A DNA stretch of 64,000 bases from Spartobacteria bacterium UBA695 (lineage in GTDB: Bacteria > Verrucomicrobiota > Verrucomicrobiia > Chthoniobacterales > Chthoniobacteraceae). The notes beneath the pieces are model-generated. The model ran no database searches. It saw only the letters and a program-made list of their open reading frames with translations, and was not told the DNA's origin. This document shows, in pieces, positions 35,721 through 44,846 of the stretch. The stretch is taken from the NCBI GenBank assembly GCA_002298145.1, contig DBMP01000008.1, positions 1 to 64,000 of the forward strand. Reading direction: 5' to 3'. Positions within the stretch are counted from its first letter, which is position 1. Each line of letters begins with the position of its first letter. Position numbers and translations under genes: made by a program.

Positions 35721-35750
35721 AGCGCAAAGCGAGTTTCCCCGCTTTGCGCT
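35721..35750 (-). terminator. Rho-independent terminator of htpG
   Basis: Perfect 11-bp arms (35721-35731 and 35740-35750, AGCGCAAAGCG) with an 8-base loop are followed on the minus strand by nine T residues. It lies about 26 bases past the htpG stop. Confidence 0.9.
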
Positions 35751-35776
35751 TTGGCGTCTTTGCGTAACGCGAATTT

Positions 35777-37621
35777 TTAGTTCTTGCTCGCGAGCAACTG
35801 CTCGATCAACTCATTGGCGCGCTTGAGCATTTCACGCGGATCTTCCAGCAACCCCGCGGCTGCCCGGGCGTTGTCGAAGACCTGCTCGGCGATCTTGCCC
35901 GCCAGTGAGGCGTCGTTCTGGCGCAGTTTTTCCAGGCTGGCCATCATTGAGTGGTTCGGGTTGATCTCCAGATCGGGCTTCGACTCGAAGGGCGTGCCTC
36001 CCTCGCGGTTCATGGCGCGCATGATGCGGCGCATGCTGGAGGTCATGAATTTATCGCTCTCCAGCGCAACCGCCGGGCTGCCCACAAGCCGCTTGGAGGG
36101 CCGAACTTCGTTGACGCGATCCGCGAGCGTTTCCTTGATGAACGCGGCGAGCCCCTTGGCCTCCTCCTCGGTCATGGCGGTAAAGGCCTGGTCGAGCGAA
36201 AGATCGGCTTTCTCGGCGGCCTGGAGCGGTTTGCCCTCGAACTCCCGCAGGTTGTCCATCACGAATTCGTCGCGCGGATCGTAGAGGAAGAGCGCCTCGA
36301 AACCCTTAGCTTTCAAGCCCTCGTAATACGCGCTCGCTTCCGCCGCCTCGCGGCTTCCGGCCAGGATGTAGTAAATGGCCGTCTGCTCCGTGGGCATCCG
36401 CGAAACGTAGTCGGCCAGCGAGGTCACCTTCCCTTTTTCCGTAAAGCTCGACTCGAACCGGAGCAGCTTGGCGAGCGCCTCGCGGTGCTCGTAGTCGGTC
36501 GCCACGCCTTCCTTCAGGCAGGGCCCGTGCTCGGCGAAGAACTTGGCGTACTTCTCGGGATCGGCCTTGGCCTCCTCGTCGAGGAACTTGATGAAGCGGC
36601 CCGTCAGCACGCGGTTGAGTTTCTGCATGAGCGCGCTATCCTGCATGGTCTCGCGCGAAATATTGAGCGGCAGATCCTCGCTATCAACCACGCCGCGCAG
36701 GAACCGGAGCCACTCAGGGAAGAGCCCCTCGGCCTTGGCTTCGATGAGCACCTTGCGGCAGTAGAGATGCACCTCAGATTTCGCCCGCGTCATGCCGAGC
36801 GCCTCCAGGCTGTGGCTCGGGACAAAAAGCAGCGCGCGAATGTTGAGCGGAGCGTCGGCGTTGAAGTGGAGCCGATAAGTCGGGGCGTCGCTGTCGTGGC
36901 CGATGTATTCGTAGAACTCGGTGTACTCCTCTTCCTTGATGTCGCTCTTGTTGCGGGTCCAGATGGCCTGCACGGTGTTGATCTCCTCGCCGTTGAGCTG
37001 GATCGGGAAGGGCACGAAGTTGGAATAGCGCCGGATGATCTCCTTAATGCGGTCGGCTTTGGAGAATTCCTCCTCCTTGAGATGGAGCGTGATCGTGGTG
37101 CCGCGCGGGGTTTCCGCCGGGGCCTCGTCGATTTCGTAGCCGGTCTTACCGTCCGAAACCCACGTCCAGGCTTTCTCGCCGGGCGTCGCCGAGCGGGTCG
37201 TTACGGACACTTTGTCGGCGGCCATGAACGCGGCGTAGAAGCCGACGCCGAACTGCCCAATCAAGTGAGCGTCCCCCGCGCTCTGCCGGGCCTTAAGCTG
37301 CTCCAGAAAGGCCTTGGAGCCGGAGTGGGCGATGGTGCCGAGGTTGTCGATCAGCTCGCCGTGGGTCATGCCGACGCCGGAGTCCTTGAAGGTCAGCGTC
37401 TTGGCAGCTTCGTCGGTGGAAATGGAAATCGAGAGAGGCGTATCGGGATCGGTCACTTCCTGCCCGGAGGTTTGGAGGAATTTGACCTTCTCCGAAGCGT
37501 CAGAAGCATTCGAAATCAGCTCCCGGACAAAGATTTCCTTATCCGTGTAAAGGGAATGGATGACGATATCGAGCAATTGCGCGATCTCGGCCTGAAATTC
37601 ATGCTTTTCGTTGGTGCTCAT
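35777..37621 (-). CDS. htpG: Chaperone protein HtpG (Hsp90)
   Basis: This ATP-dependent cytosolic chaperone (614 residues from the start at 37621) helps late folding of client proteins. Motifs: the N-terminal GHKL fold (ELISNASDASEKVKF, DSGVGM, IGQFGVGFYAAF), the middle domain (RALLFVPSHSLEA, LPLNISRE) and the C-terminal dimerisation region. Length matches bacterial HtpG. I chose MSTNEKHEF at 37621; an ATG five codons upstream would also work. The gene stands alone and ends at a strong terminator. No CIRCE element is seen upstream. Confidence 0.95.
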   Translation of the reverse strand: MSTNEKHEFQAEIAQLLDIVIHSLYTDKEIFVRELISNASDASEKVKFLQTSGQEVTDPDTPLSISISTDEAAKTLTFKDSGVGMTHGELIDNLGTIAHSGSKAFLEQLKARQSAGDAHLIGQFGVGFYAAFMAADKVSVTTRSATPGEKAWTWVSDGKTGYEIDEAPAETPRGTTITLHLKEEEFSKADRIKEIIRRYSNFVPFPIQLNGEEINTVQAIWTRNKSDIKEEEYTEFYEYIGHDSDAPTYRLHFNADAPLNIRALLFVPSHSLEALGMTRAKSEVHLYCRKVLIEAKAEGLFPEWLRFLRGVVDSEDLPLNISRETMQDSALMQKLNRVLTGRFIKFLDEEAKADPEKYAKFFAEHGPCLKEGVATDYEHREALAKLLRFESSFTEKGKVTSLADYVSRMPTEQTAIYYILAGSREAAEASAYYEGLKAKGFEALFLYDPRDEFVMDNLREFEGKPLQAAEKADLSLDQAFTAMTEEEAKGLAAFIKETLADRVNEVRPSKRLVGSPAVALESDKFMTSSMRRIMRAMNREGGTPFESKPDLEINPNHSMMASLEKLRQNDASLAGKIAEQVFDNARAAAGLLEDPREMLKRANELIEQLLASKN

Positions 37622-37636
37622 AGGTAGAACACCCAT

Positions 37637-37988
37637 CCTTACCAGACCGCCCGGCGGGGCTTCAAGCGTACAAAAAGTGGGACGGGCTCCCCCGATACCC
37701 GTCCCACTGCACCGGACTTATCATTCCGGTATCTTCTAAATTCTCTTTTACTCTCTCTCGATTGCCGTCTCGATCCATAGTTAGTTTCGCACAAAAGCAC
37801 CGCACTGAAGGGGAAATCGCGCAAACAATCCCCCGATTGAGCCACCGGGGAAGACCCGAGGCCTCATCCATGCGCAAATCTGCGGAAGGGCCCAGGGAAG
37901 CCTGAAAAACAGACACCTTCCCGGCAAAAACGCGCTTGAAAAATCTTCCCGCAATCAGGATGCTTGGCGTATCGATACCCCCCTCTCC
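37637..37988. other. Upstream region between htpG and the pilus ATPase cluster
   Basis: About 350 bases with a perfect 10-bp stem (37677-37686 GTGGGACGGG, 37698-37707) near the htpG start. The right part (from about 37809) stays open in the frame of the next gene, so some of it may be coding. Confidence 0.4.
37677..37707. promoter_or_regulatory. Hairpin upstream of htpG
   Basis: Perfect 10-bp arms with an 11-base loop lie about 56 bases before the htpG start codon. It has no T-run on either strand. It could be an operator or a leader structure; no heat-shock motif is recognised. Confidence 0.35.
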
Positions 37989-38966
37989 ATTTCGATCGCC
38001 GAAACGCTGACACCGGAAGAACGGGAAGAACTCGTTCAAACGGTCGCGGCGCTCAAAACATATACCGAGGCCACCCCCGACGACGACCAGTCCCTGGAGA
38101 TCCTCAAGGACGCCTACTGGAAGCTCGGCGACACCGCCGAAGGCCTCCGCATCACCCGCAAGCTGGCCGACACCTACCTGCGCCAGGGCCAGTTCTCCGC
38201 CGCGTTGCTGGAGTACGAAGGCCTGCTCCTCCACCAACCCGGCTCGCCGGAAATCACCAAAATCATCGCCGGGCTCGAAGCCACGCTCAACCCGAGCGCC
38301 AAGGCCGAGATATCCCTCGACTTCGGCGTGGTGGACGAACCGGCGCCCGCCCCTCCAGCCCCCTCGGCCCCGTCAGCAGCCCCCGTCACGGCCCCCCTGG
38401 ACGTCGTGGAGCCGGGCCTCATCGCGACGGAAAAAACGCAACGGCCCGAAATGCCCTTGCGCAACGTCACGGCAGCAGCCGCCGCCCCCACCGTCCAGGA
38501 CGCCAACGAATCCCTCGCCCGCTTCCTTGTCCAATACCGCATGGCCTCCCGCCAGGACACCGATGCGGCGCTGGCCCGGGTCAGAGCCATCAACGCCAAG
38601 CTCCAGGCTGAGCCGGAAACCCAGGGCCTCGTCGCCGGGCTGCTCCACGAGCTCATCAAGGGCGGCCTGGAGACCGAGCCGCTGCTGACCGCCATTCTCG
38701 ACCGCACGAAATTCGCCTACGTCCCCCTGGAGTATTACGACGTCGACCGCCAGATCGTCAAAATGCTCCCCGAGAGCCTCACCCTGGGCCGCCGCGTACT
38801 CCCCTTCGACATCGTCAGCCGCACCCTCTTCGTCGCCATCGACAACCCCTTTGACAACAACGCCAAGACCGTGGTCCAGCAAAGCGTCGACTACCACGTC
38901 CAGTGGTACTTCGCCAACCCGGCCACCATCGACCACATCCTGCGGGAGTGCTACCGCCTGAAGTAA
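37989..38966 (+). CDS. PilB N-domain-like protein (T2SSE_N type)
   Basis: This protein of up to about 325 residues begins the pilus motor cluster. Helical repeats at the N-end (EEREELVQTVAALKTYTEA, then TRKLADTYLRQGQFSAAL) look TPR-like. A Pro/Ala linker follows and then a PilB/GspE N-terminal (MshEN-type) domain (VPLEYYDVDRQIVKMLPESL, then TLFVAIDNPFDNN). The ATPase part is missing. The coding frame has no ATG near its beginning. It is open from 37809, with ATT at 37989, CTG at 37902 and TTG at 38205 as the only options, so the start is uncertain. It probably regulates or docks PilB. Confidence 0.6.
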   Translation: MSIAETLTPEEREELVQTVAALKTYTEATPDDDQSLEILKDAYWKLGDTAEGLRITRKLADTYLRQGQFSAALLEYEGLLLHQPGSPEITKIIAGLEATLNPSAKAEISLDFGVVDEPAPAPPAPSAPSAAPVTAPLDVVEPGLIATEKTQRPEMPLRNVTAAAAAPTVQDANESLARFLVQYRMASRQDTDAALARVRAINAKLQAEPETQGLVAGLLHELIKGGLETEPLLTAILDRTKFAYVPLEYYDVDRQIVKMLPESLTLGRRVLPFDIVSRTLFVAIDNPFDNNAKTVVQQSVDYHVQWYFANPATIDHILRECYRLK

Positions 38967-38970
38967 CGCC

Positions 38971-40683
38971 ATGGCCGCCAAAAGTTTCGGAGAACGCATC
39001 GCCGACATCCTCATCGAGGATGGGCTGCTCACGCCCGCGCAGCTCGAAGAAGCCACCGCGCTGCAAAAACAGCAGGGCGGGCGCATCGTCAAGCTCTTAA
39101 CCAGCAACGGCTACGTCACCGAGGCCGACATGGCCATCTCCATGGGCCGCTGCCTGGACGTCCCGCCCATTAACCTCTCGAAAGTCCACCCGCCCGACGA
39201 CCTCGCCACGCTCATCCCGAAGGAAATCTCCCGCAACCTGAAGCTCGCGCCCATCTGCAAGCTCGGAGGGAAACTCTTCGTGGCCATGGCCGACCCGATG
39301 AACGTGCTCGCCATCGACGACCTACGCCAGCGCACCAAGCTGGAGATCGTCCCGATGATCGCCACCGAAAAGGCCATCGACGACGCCCTCTCCGGCGTCA
39401 ACACCGGCATGGCCATGGACGCCGTCATGCGCGACGCCGCCGAGGAGGCCGACTCCGGCGTCGAGCAGGTCAAACAGAGGACCGACAACCTCGACCTCGA
39501 TGAGATGCAGAACCAGAGCGAGGACGGCCCCGTCATCAAGGTGGTCAACATGATCCTCGTCCAGGCCATCAAGGAAAAGGCGTCGGACATCCACATCGAG
39601 CCGTTCGAAAAGTCCATCAAACTGCGCTACCGCGTCGACGGCAACCTCGTCGAAGCCAGCTCGCCGCCGAAATCGCTCCAGCTGCCGATGGCCTCGCGCA
39701 TTAAAATCCTCGCCGGGCTCGATATTTCCGAGCGCCGCCTGCCGCAGGACGGCCGCTTCCGCATCCGCGTGGCGGGCAAGGAGATCGACCTCCGTATTTC
39801 GTTCCTGCCGACCGTCTATGGCGAAAAAATCGTCATCCGTCTCCTCGACAAAAGCGCCCTCTGCGGCTCCGTGCGCAGCCTCGGCCTCGACGACCGCACC
39901 ATGGCGCAGTTCCAGGGCGCCATCGACGCCCCGCACGGGATGATCCTCGTCACGGGCCCCACCGGGTCCGGTAAAACCACGACCTTGTACTCCGTCCTCC
40001 AGGAACTCAATCACCCCGAGTACAACATCGTCACCGTCGAGGACCCCGTGGAATACCAGCTCGTGGGCATCAACCAGGTGGCCGTGAAATCCGAGATCGG
40101 CCTCACCTTTGCGAGCGCGCTTCGCTCGATTTTGCGTCAGGACCCCGACATCGTCATGATCGGTGAAATTCGTGACCAGGAAACCGCCGACATCGCCGTC
40201 AAAGCCGCGCTCACCGGCCACCAGGTCTTGAGCACGCTCCACACCAACGACGCCGCCGGGGCCATCAGCCGCCTGGATGACATGGGCATCGAGCCCTTCC
40301 TGCTCTCCTCCTCCATCCTGCTCACCTGCGCCCAGCGTCTCGTGCGCCGGATTTGCACCAACTGCAAAGAAGAGTTCATCCCCGAGCCCGAAGTCTTCCA
40401 AAAGCTGGAAATCCCCGAGCTCATCGGCCAGACCTTTTACCACGGAGCCGGGTGCGACCGCTGCAAAGGCCGCGGCTACTCCGGCCGCGCCGCCGTGCTC
40501 GAAGTCCTGCCGGTGAGCGAAGCCATCCGCAAACTGATCGTCAAGCGCGCCTCGGCCTCCGTCATCAAGTTGCAAGCCGTGCAGGAAGGCATGAAAACCC
40601 TGCGCATGGCCGGTATTGACAAAGCGCGTGAAGGGATTACGACCTTGGAGGAAGTCCTGCGCACCACGGCGGAAGACGCCTAG
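38971..40683 (+). CDS. pilB: Type IV pilus assembly ATPase PilB
   Basis: This 570-residue hexameric motor drives pilus (or type II secretion pseudopilus) extension at the inner membrane. The N-terminal MshEN-type domain (ADILIEDGLLTPAQLEEA, then LFVAMADPMN) precedes the catalytic part. Walker A is GPTGSGKTTT (about 328-337), followed by the Asp box VEDPVEYQL, Walker B (DPDIVMIGEIRD) and the His box. The zinc tetracysteine motif is complete (C462, C465, C495, C498). The ATG follows the previous stop by four bases, showing tight coupling. Confidence 0.93.
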   Translation: MAAKSFGERIADILIEDGLLTPAQLEEATALQKQQGGRIVKLLTSNGYVTEADMAISMGRCLDVPPINLSKVHPPDDLATLIPKEISRNLKLAPICKLGGKLFVAMADPMNVLAIDDLRQRTKLEIVPMIATEKAIDDALSGVNTGMAMDAVMRDAAEEADSGVEQVKQRTDNLDLDEMQNQSEDGPVIKVVNMILVQAIKEKASDIHIEPFEKSIKLRYRVDGNLVEASSPPKSLQLPMASRIKILAGLDISERRLPQDGRFRIRVAGKEIDLRISFLPTVYGEKIVIRLLDKSALCGSVRSLGLDDRTMAQFQGAIDAPHGMILVTGPTGSGKTTTLYSVLQELNHPEYNIVTVEDPVEYQLVGINQVAVKSEIGLTFASALRSILRQDPDIVMIGEIRDQETADIAVKAALTGHQVLSTLHTNDAAGAISRLDDMGIEPFLLSSSILLTCAQRLVRRICTNCKEEFIPEPEVFQKLEIPELIGQTFYHGAGCDRCKGRGYSGRAAVLEVLPVSEAIRKLIVKRASASVIKLQAVQEGMKTLRMAGIDKAREGITTLEEVLRTTAEDA

Positions 40684-40767
40684 CCAACCCCACTGGCCGC
40701 AATACTGGCACCCCTCATGCTTCATCTTCAGTATTCCGAACCTTAGCCCCTATTTTCCCCATTCACC

Positions 40768-41844
40768 ATGGCCCGTATTGATACGTTCTTTCGCTTCATG
40801 ATGGAGCAGAAGGCGTCAGACCTTCACCTCTCCACCGGCAACCAACCCATCCTCCGCATCAACGGCGAACTCGTTCGCGTTGACGCCCCTCCCCTCGAAA
40901 ACGACGACCTCAAGGCCCTCGTCTACGAAATCGCGCCAGAAGCCAAGATCAAGCTCTACGAAGAAACCGGTGACGTCGACTTCGGCTACGAATACCCCGG
41001 CATGGCCCGCTTCCGCGCCAACTTCTTCAACCAAAAAAACGGCATCGCCGCCGTCTTCCGCCTGATCCCCAGCAAAGTCTTCACATTGGAGGACCTGGGG
41101 CTGCCGCCGGTCTTGAAGAAATTTGCCATGCTCCGCAAAGGCCTGGTGCTCGTCACCGGCCCCACCGGATCCGGTAAATCCACCACACTCGCCGCCATCA
41201 TCGACTACGCCAACGTCCACCGCAAAGAGCACATCATCACCATTGAGGACCCGATCGAGTTCGTCCACCAGTCCCAGAACTCGCTCGTGAACCACCGCGA
41301 AGTCGGCGTCAACACCAAGTCCTTCGCCGCCGCCCTGCGCGGAGCCCTGCGCGAAGACCCCGACATCATTCTGGTCGGCGAAATGCGCGACCTGGAGACC
41401 ATCGAACTGGCCCTCACCGCCGCCGCCACCGGCCACTTGGTCTTCGGCACCCTGCACACCTCCAACGCCCCGAAAACCATCGACCGTATCATCGACGTCT
41501 TCCCCACCAACCAGCAGAACCAGATCCGCGCGACCCTGGCCGAGTCCCTCAAAGGCGTCATCGCTCAGAACCTCTTTAAGCGCATCGACAAACCCGGGCG
41601 CGTCGCCGCCCTCGAAATCCTGGTCGTCGACAGCCCCATCGGCAACCTGATCCGCGAGGCCAAGACCCACCAGATCCCCGGCATGATGCAGGTCGGCAAA
41701 AAGAAAGGCAACCAGCCCATCGACGACGCCATCGTCGAACACCTCCGAGCCGCCCGCATCTCCCCCGAAGAAGCCTACGACAAGGCCACCGACAAAAAGA
41801 AATTCCGCGCGCTACTCAAAGACCCGCCCGACGACGACGAATAG
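40768..41844 (+). CDS. pilT: Twitching motility ATPase PilT
   Basis: This 358-residue retraction ATPase depolymerises the pilus. Motifs: the PilT N-domain (FFRFMMEQKASDLHLSTGNQ), Walker A GPTGSGKST (about 131-139), VEDPIEFVHQ-like Asp box (IEDPIEFVHQ), Walker B (EDPDIILVGEMRD) and the AIRNLIRE-like region (SPIGNLIREAKTHQIPGMMQ). Length is normal for PilT. It is in a plus-strand cluster behind pilB and before a second PilT-like gene. Confidence 0.93.
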   Translation: MARIDTFFRFMMEQKASDLHLSTGNQPILRINGELVRVDAPPLENDDLKALVYEIAPEAKIKLYEETGDVDFGYEYPGMARFRANFFNQKNGIAAVFRLIPSKVFTLEDLGLPPVLKKFAMLRKGLVLVTGPTGSGKSTTLAAIIDYANVHRKEHIITIEDPIEFVHQSQNSLVNHREVGVNTKSFAAALRGALREDPDIILVGEMRDLETIELALTAAATGHLVFGTLHTSNAPKTIDRIIDVFPTNQQNQIRATLAESLKGVIAQNLFKRIDKPGRVAALEILVVDSPIGNLIREAKTHQIPGMMQVGKKKGNQPIDDAIVEHLRAARISPEEAYDKATDKKKFRALLKDPPDDDE

Positions 41845-41876
41845 CCCCACCCCGGCGCACCCAGGAAAATTTTCGC

Positions 41877-43094
41877 ATGAGAAAGCCCGACCTCGACTCC
41901 ATCCTGACCAGCATGATCGAATCCTACGAGGGGATCTCGGATTTGATCTTCGCCGTGGGCCGCCCGCTGCAAGTGGAAGCCCAGGGCCAGCTCAAGCCCG
42001 TCCGGACCAAGCACAACATCAACGCGCTCACCCCCATCCAGGTCGAGCAAATCGCGCTTTCCTTAATCCGCGACGACCGTCGCCTCCTGAGTAACCTCAT
42101 CCGCACCGGCTCGTGTGACTGCGGCTACGGCATCAACGACCGCTCCCGTTTCCGCGTCAACATCTTCCGGCAGCGCGGCAACTGGGCCATCGTCATGCGG
42201 CGGCTGCAGACCGAGATGCCCTCCATCCAAACCCTCAGCCTCCCCCCCATCTTCATGGACATGGTGGAGGAAAAAAACGGCCTCATCCTCATCACCGGGG
42301 CCACCGGCAGCGGCAAAACCACCACCTTGGCCGCGCTCCTCAACGAAATCAACCGCACCAAGCCGATCCACATCGTCACCCTCGAGGACCCGATCGAGTT
42401 CGTCCACCGGCACCAGAAAGCCACCTTCAACCAGCGCGAGCTCGGCGCCGACTTCGACAGCTTCCCCAACGGCCTGCGTGCCGCCCTGCGCCAGGCCCCC
42501 AAAGTCATCCTCGTGGGCGAAATGCGCGACCGGCCCACCGTGGAAATTGCCCTTACCGCCGCCGAAACCGGCCACCTCGTCTTGAGCACGCTCCACACCA
42601 TCGACGCGGGCCAGTCCATCAGCCGCATCCTGGGCATGTTCAACCGCGAAGAGGAAAAGCAGCTCCGCCTGCGCCTCTCGGAAATGCTCAAATACATCGT
42701 CAGCCAGCGCCTCGTACCCAGGAAAGACGGCAGCGGCCGCTACCTGCTCATGGAAGTCATGGGCAACAACCTCCGCACCAAAGAAGCCGTCGCCCTGGGC
42801 GAAACCGAGAGCCGCGAATTCTACACCATCATCCAGGACAGCCACCCCTTCGGCTGGATGACCTTCGACCAGTGCATCTGCCACGCTTACGAGACCGAAA
42901 CCCTCGACGAAACCACCGCACTCGCCTACGCCACCCGCAAAGGCATCGTACAGCGGCACATCGACCAGGTTAAAAAAGAGCGCGGCCTGGAAAAAGACAA
43001 CCGCACCAACCTCCGCCTCGACTCCTCCTCCAGCCTCAGCCTGCAAGGAGAACGCTCCAAGGATACCCCGAAACGCAGCCTCTTTGGCCTGTAG
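41877..43094 (+). CDS. PilT/PilU-like retraction ATPase
   Basis: This 405-residue second PilT-family ATPase differs from the first in its N-domain (GISDLIFAVGRPLQVEAQGQ) and an extended C-terminus. Walker A is GATGSGKTTT, the Asp box is LEDPIEFVHRHQ and Walker B is KVILVGEMRDRPTVE. The Asp-Pro before Walker B (DPD in PilT) is replaced by APK, as in some PilU members. It may be an accessory retraction motor. It follows pilT by 32 bases. Confidence 0.85.
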   Translation: MRKPDLDSILTSMIESYEGISDLIFAVGRPLQVEAQGQLKPVRTKHNINALTPIQVEQIALSLIRDDRRLLSNLIRTGSCDCGYGINDRSRFRVNIFRQRGNWAIVMRRLQTEMPSIQTLSLPPIFMDMVEEKNGLILITGATGSGKTTTLAALLNEINRTKPIHIVTLEDPIEFVHRHQKATFNQRELGADFDSFPNGLRAALRQAPKVILVGEMRDRPTVEIALTAAETGHLVLSTLHTIDAGQSISRILGMFNREEEKQLRLRLSEMLKYIVSQRLVPRKDGSGRYLLMEVMGNNLRTKEAVALGETESREFYTIIQDSHPFGWMTFDQCICHAYETETLDETTALAYATRKGIVQRHIDQVKKERGLEKDNRTNLRLDSSSSLSLQGERSKDTPKRSLFGL

Positions 43095-43115
43095 TAAACC
43101 TCCCAAAAGCGCCCC

Positions 43116-43571
43116 ATGTCCGAACCGTACAATCCCCGAGAATTCACCGCGCTCCTCTGCTGCGATGACGCCGACTTGATCGCCAGCGCCACCGACCAGA
43201 TGACCGCGCTCGGCTTCGCCATCGAAACCGCCGAAACCTCCGAAGCCGCCCTTTCCGCCCTGCACAACCAGCTCTGCGACATCGTCGTCGTCACCGAAAA
43301 CTTCGGCGGGAGCGACGCCTTTACCAACTCCGTCCTCTCCGAAATCAACGAATTTACCCAGGAACTGCGGCGCTCCATCTTCGTCGTCGTCATCAGCCCG
43401 AACCGCAAGACTCTTGCCGAAATCGACGCCTTCGCCCTCAGCGCCGACCTGATCTTGAACCCCCAGGACCTGCCCCGGCTCCAGGGCTTGGTAGGCCAGG
43501 GGCTAACCCGCAAGGAAGAGTTCTACCGCGTCTATCGGGCGGTCGAAAAACAGATCCAGCAGGAAATCTAG
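43116..43571 (+). CDS. Receiver-like protein of the pilus motor cluster
   Basis: This 151-residue protein has the fold pattern of a response regulator receiver domain: strand with Cys-Asp-Asp (ALLCCDDADLI), strand at CDIVVVTENFGG in place of the phosphoacceptor region, then IFVVVISPN and a helix. The phosphorylatable Asp is not obvious (the strand ends VVVTENF), so it may be a pseudo-receiver. A C-terminal helix (EEFYRVYRAVEKQIQQEI) could bind a partner. It lies 21 bases behind the second PilT gene and probably modulates the motors. Confidence 0.65.
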   Translation: MSEPYNPREFTALLCCDDADLIASATDQMTALGFAIETAETSEAALSALHNQLCDIVVVTENFGGSDAFTNSVLSEINEFTQELRRSIFVVVISPNRKTLAEIDAFALSADLILNPQDLPRLQGLVGQGLTRKEEFYRVYRAVEKQIQQEI

Positions 43572-43662
43572 GGCCTATCACCGGGGTCGCCTGACACTTT
43601 TTTGGCACAACCCAACCCTTCGGCTTGCAAAGCGAGCCTCTCCGGCCTAAGCAAGAAACTGC

Positions 43663-44001
43663 ATGAAAAAAATCGAGGCGATCATCAAACCATTCAAGAT
43701 GGAAGACGTGAAAGAATCCCTGGCCGAAATCGGCGTTGAGGGGATGACCGTCACCGAGGTCAAAGGGTTCGGCCGCCAGAAAGGGCACACCGAAATCTAC
43801 CGCGGCAGCGAATACACGGTCGATTTTCTTCCCAAAATGAAAATCGAGCTCGTGCTCCCCGATGAACGCGCCGAGCGCGCGGTGGCCGCCATTGTGCGGG
43901 CCGCCAAGACCGGCAAAATCGGCGACGGCAAAGTCTTCGTCTCCAAAGTAGAGGAAGCGATCCGCATCCGCACGGACGAACGCGGCGAAACCGCAGTGTA
44001 G
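43663..44001 (+). CDS. glnB: Nitrogen regulatory protein P-II
   Basis: This 112-residue trimeric signal protein senses 2-oxoglutarate and ATP/ADP. The T-loop carries the uridylylation Tyr51 (YRGSEYTVDF), and the B- and C-loop motifs are TGKIGDGKVFV and EEAIRIRT. No amtB or glnA lies next to it, so I cannot say whether it acts as GlnB or GlnK. It is followed closely by uppP. Confidence 0.93.
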   Translation: MKKIEAIIKPFKMEDVKESLAEIGVEGMTVTEVKGFGRQKGHTEIYRGSEYTVDFLPKMKIELVLPDERAERAVAAIVRAAKTGKIGDGKVFVSKVEEAIRIRTDERGETAV

Positions 44002-44037
44002 TCTTTCCCGGAAGCCCTTCGCCTTACCCAAACCCAC

Positions 44038-44835
44038 ATGGCATCCTGGCTGGTTGTTGTTTTGCTCGGCATGATCGAGGGTCTTACCGAGTTTATACCC
44101 GTGTCCTCAACCGGCCATCTTTTGCTGGCCGAACAGTGGCTCCCCAAACAGAGCGAACTCTTTAACGTCGTCATCCAGTGCGGCGCGATGCTCGCCCTGC
44201 TGCCGATCTTTTCCCGGCGCCTTCGGGAAATGTTCTTTAAAATCGGCGAACCGGCCAACCGGGACCTTTTCTTAAAGCTCGTCGTCGCCTTCGGGATCAC
44301 CGGTGCGGGCGGGCTGCTCATGAAAAAGCTCGGGTTTGCCCTGCCCCAGGACCCGATGCCCATCGCTTGGGCCACTTTCATCGGCGGGTTTGTCATCCTG
44401 GCCGTGGAACGCTGGGTCAACGGGCGCAATCTCCCCGATGATATCACCTGGACCGTGGCGATTACCGTGGGGGTGGCACAGCTCATCGCCGCCGCATTTC
44501 CCGGCTCCTCGCGTTCCGGCACCACCATCATGATGGCCCTCGCCATCGGGCTCAACCGGCCCCGGGCCACGGAATTCTCCTTCCTGCTGGGCATCCCGAC
44601 CATGTTTGCCGCGGGCCTCTTCGAGATCCACCATGAGCTGCACAACGCCCCTCCCGGCGCCCACGAAAGCTGGGGCTTGGTGCTCCTCGGCACGGCAGTT
44701 TCGGCTGTTATGGCCTTCATCGTGGTGAAATGGCTGATCCATTTCGTCAAAAGCCACACCTTCCGGGGCTTCGCCGCCTACCGGATCATCATGGGCGCGG
44801 CCATGCTCTGGTACTTCTGGCCCCATAAAGCGTAG
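44038..44835 (+). CDS. uppP: Undecaprenyl-diphosphatase UppP
   Basis: This 265-residue integral membrane enzyme recycles the lipid carrier of cell-wall synthesis by removing one phosphate from undecaprenyl diphosphate. Family motifs are both present: EGLTEFIPVSSTGH near the N-terminus and PGSSRSGTTIM in the middle. About eight membrane segments are seen. The gene begins 36 bases after the P-II gene and 11 bases before the next gene, so may share their transcript. Confidence 0.93.
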   Translation: MASWLVVVLLGMIEGLTEFIPVSSTGHLLLAEQWLPKQSELFNVVIQCGAMLALLPIFSRRLREMFFKIGEPANRDLFLKLVVAFGITGAGGLLMKKLGFALPQDPMPIAWATFIGGFVILAVERWVNGRNLPDDITWTVAITVGVAQLIAAAFPGSSRSGTTIMMALAIGLNRPRATEFSFLLGIPTMFAAGLFEIHHELHNAPPGAHESWGLVLLGTAVSAVMAFIVVKWLIHFVKSHTFRGFAAYRIIMGAAMLWYFWPHKA

Positions 44836-44846
44836 AAAGTGGTTTC

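Noticed and set aside
35951..37627. 558-codon plus-strand reading opposite htpG
   Set aside because: Antisense artefact of a GC-rich gene; HtpG is certain on the minus strand.
38373..43265. Long minus-strand readings opposite the pilus motor genes
   Set aside because: High GC at third codon positions creates open antisense frames; the plus-strand genes carry clear Walker motifs.
43603..43640. sigma-54-like TGGCAC followed by TTGCA upstream of the P-II gene
   Set aside because: The spacing is 16 bases instead of the required 5, so it is not a sigma-54 promoter.
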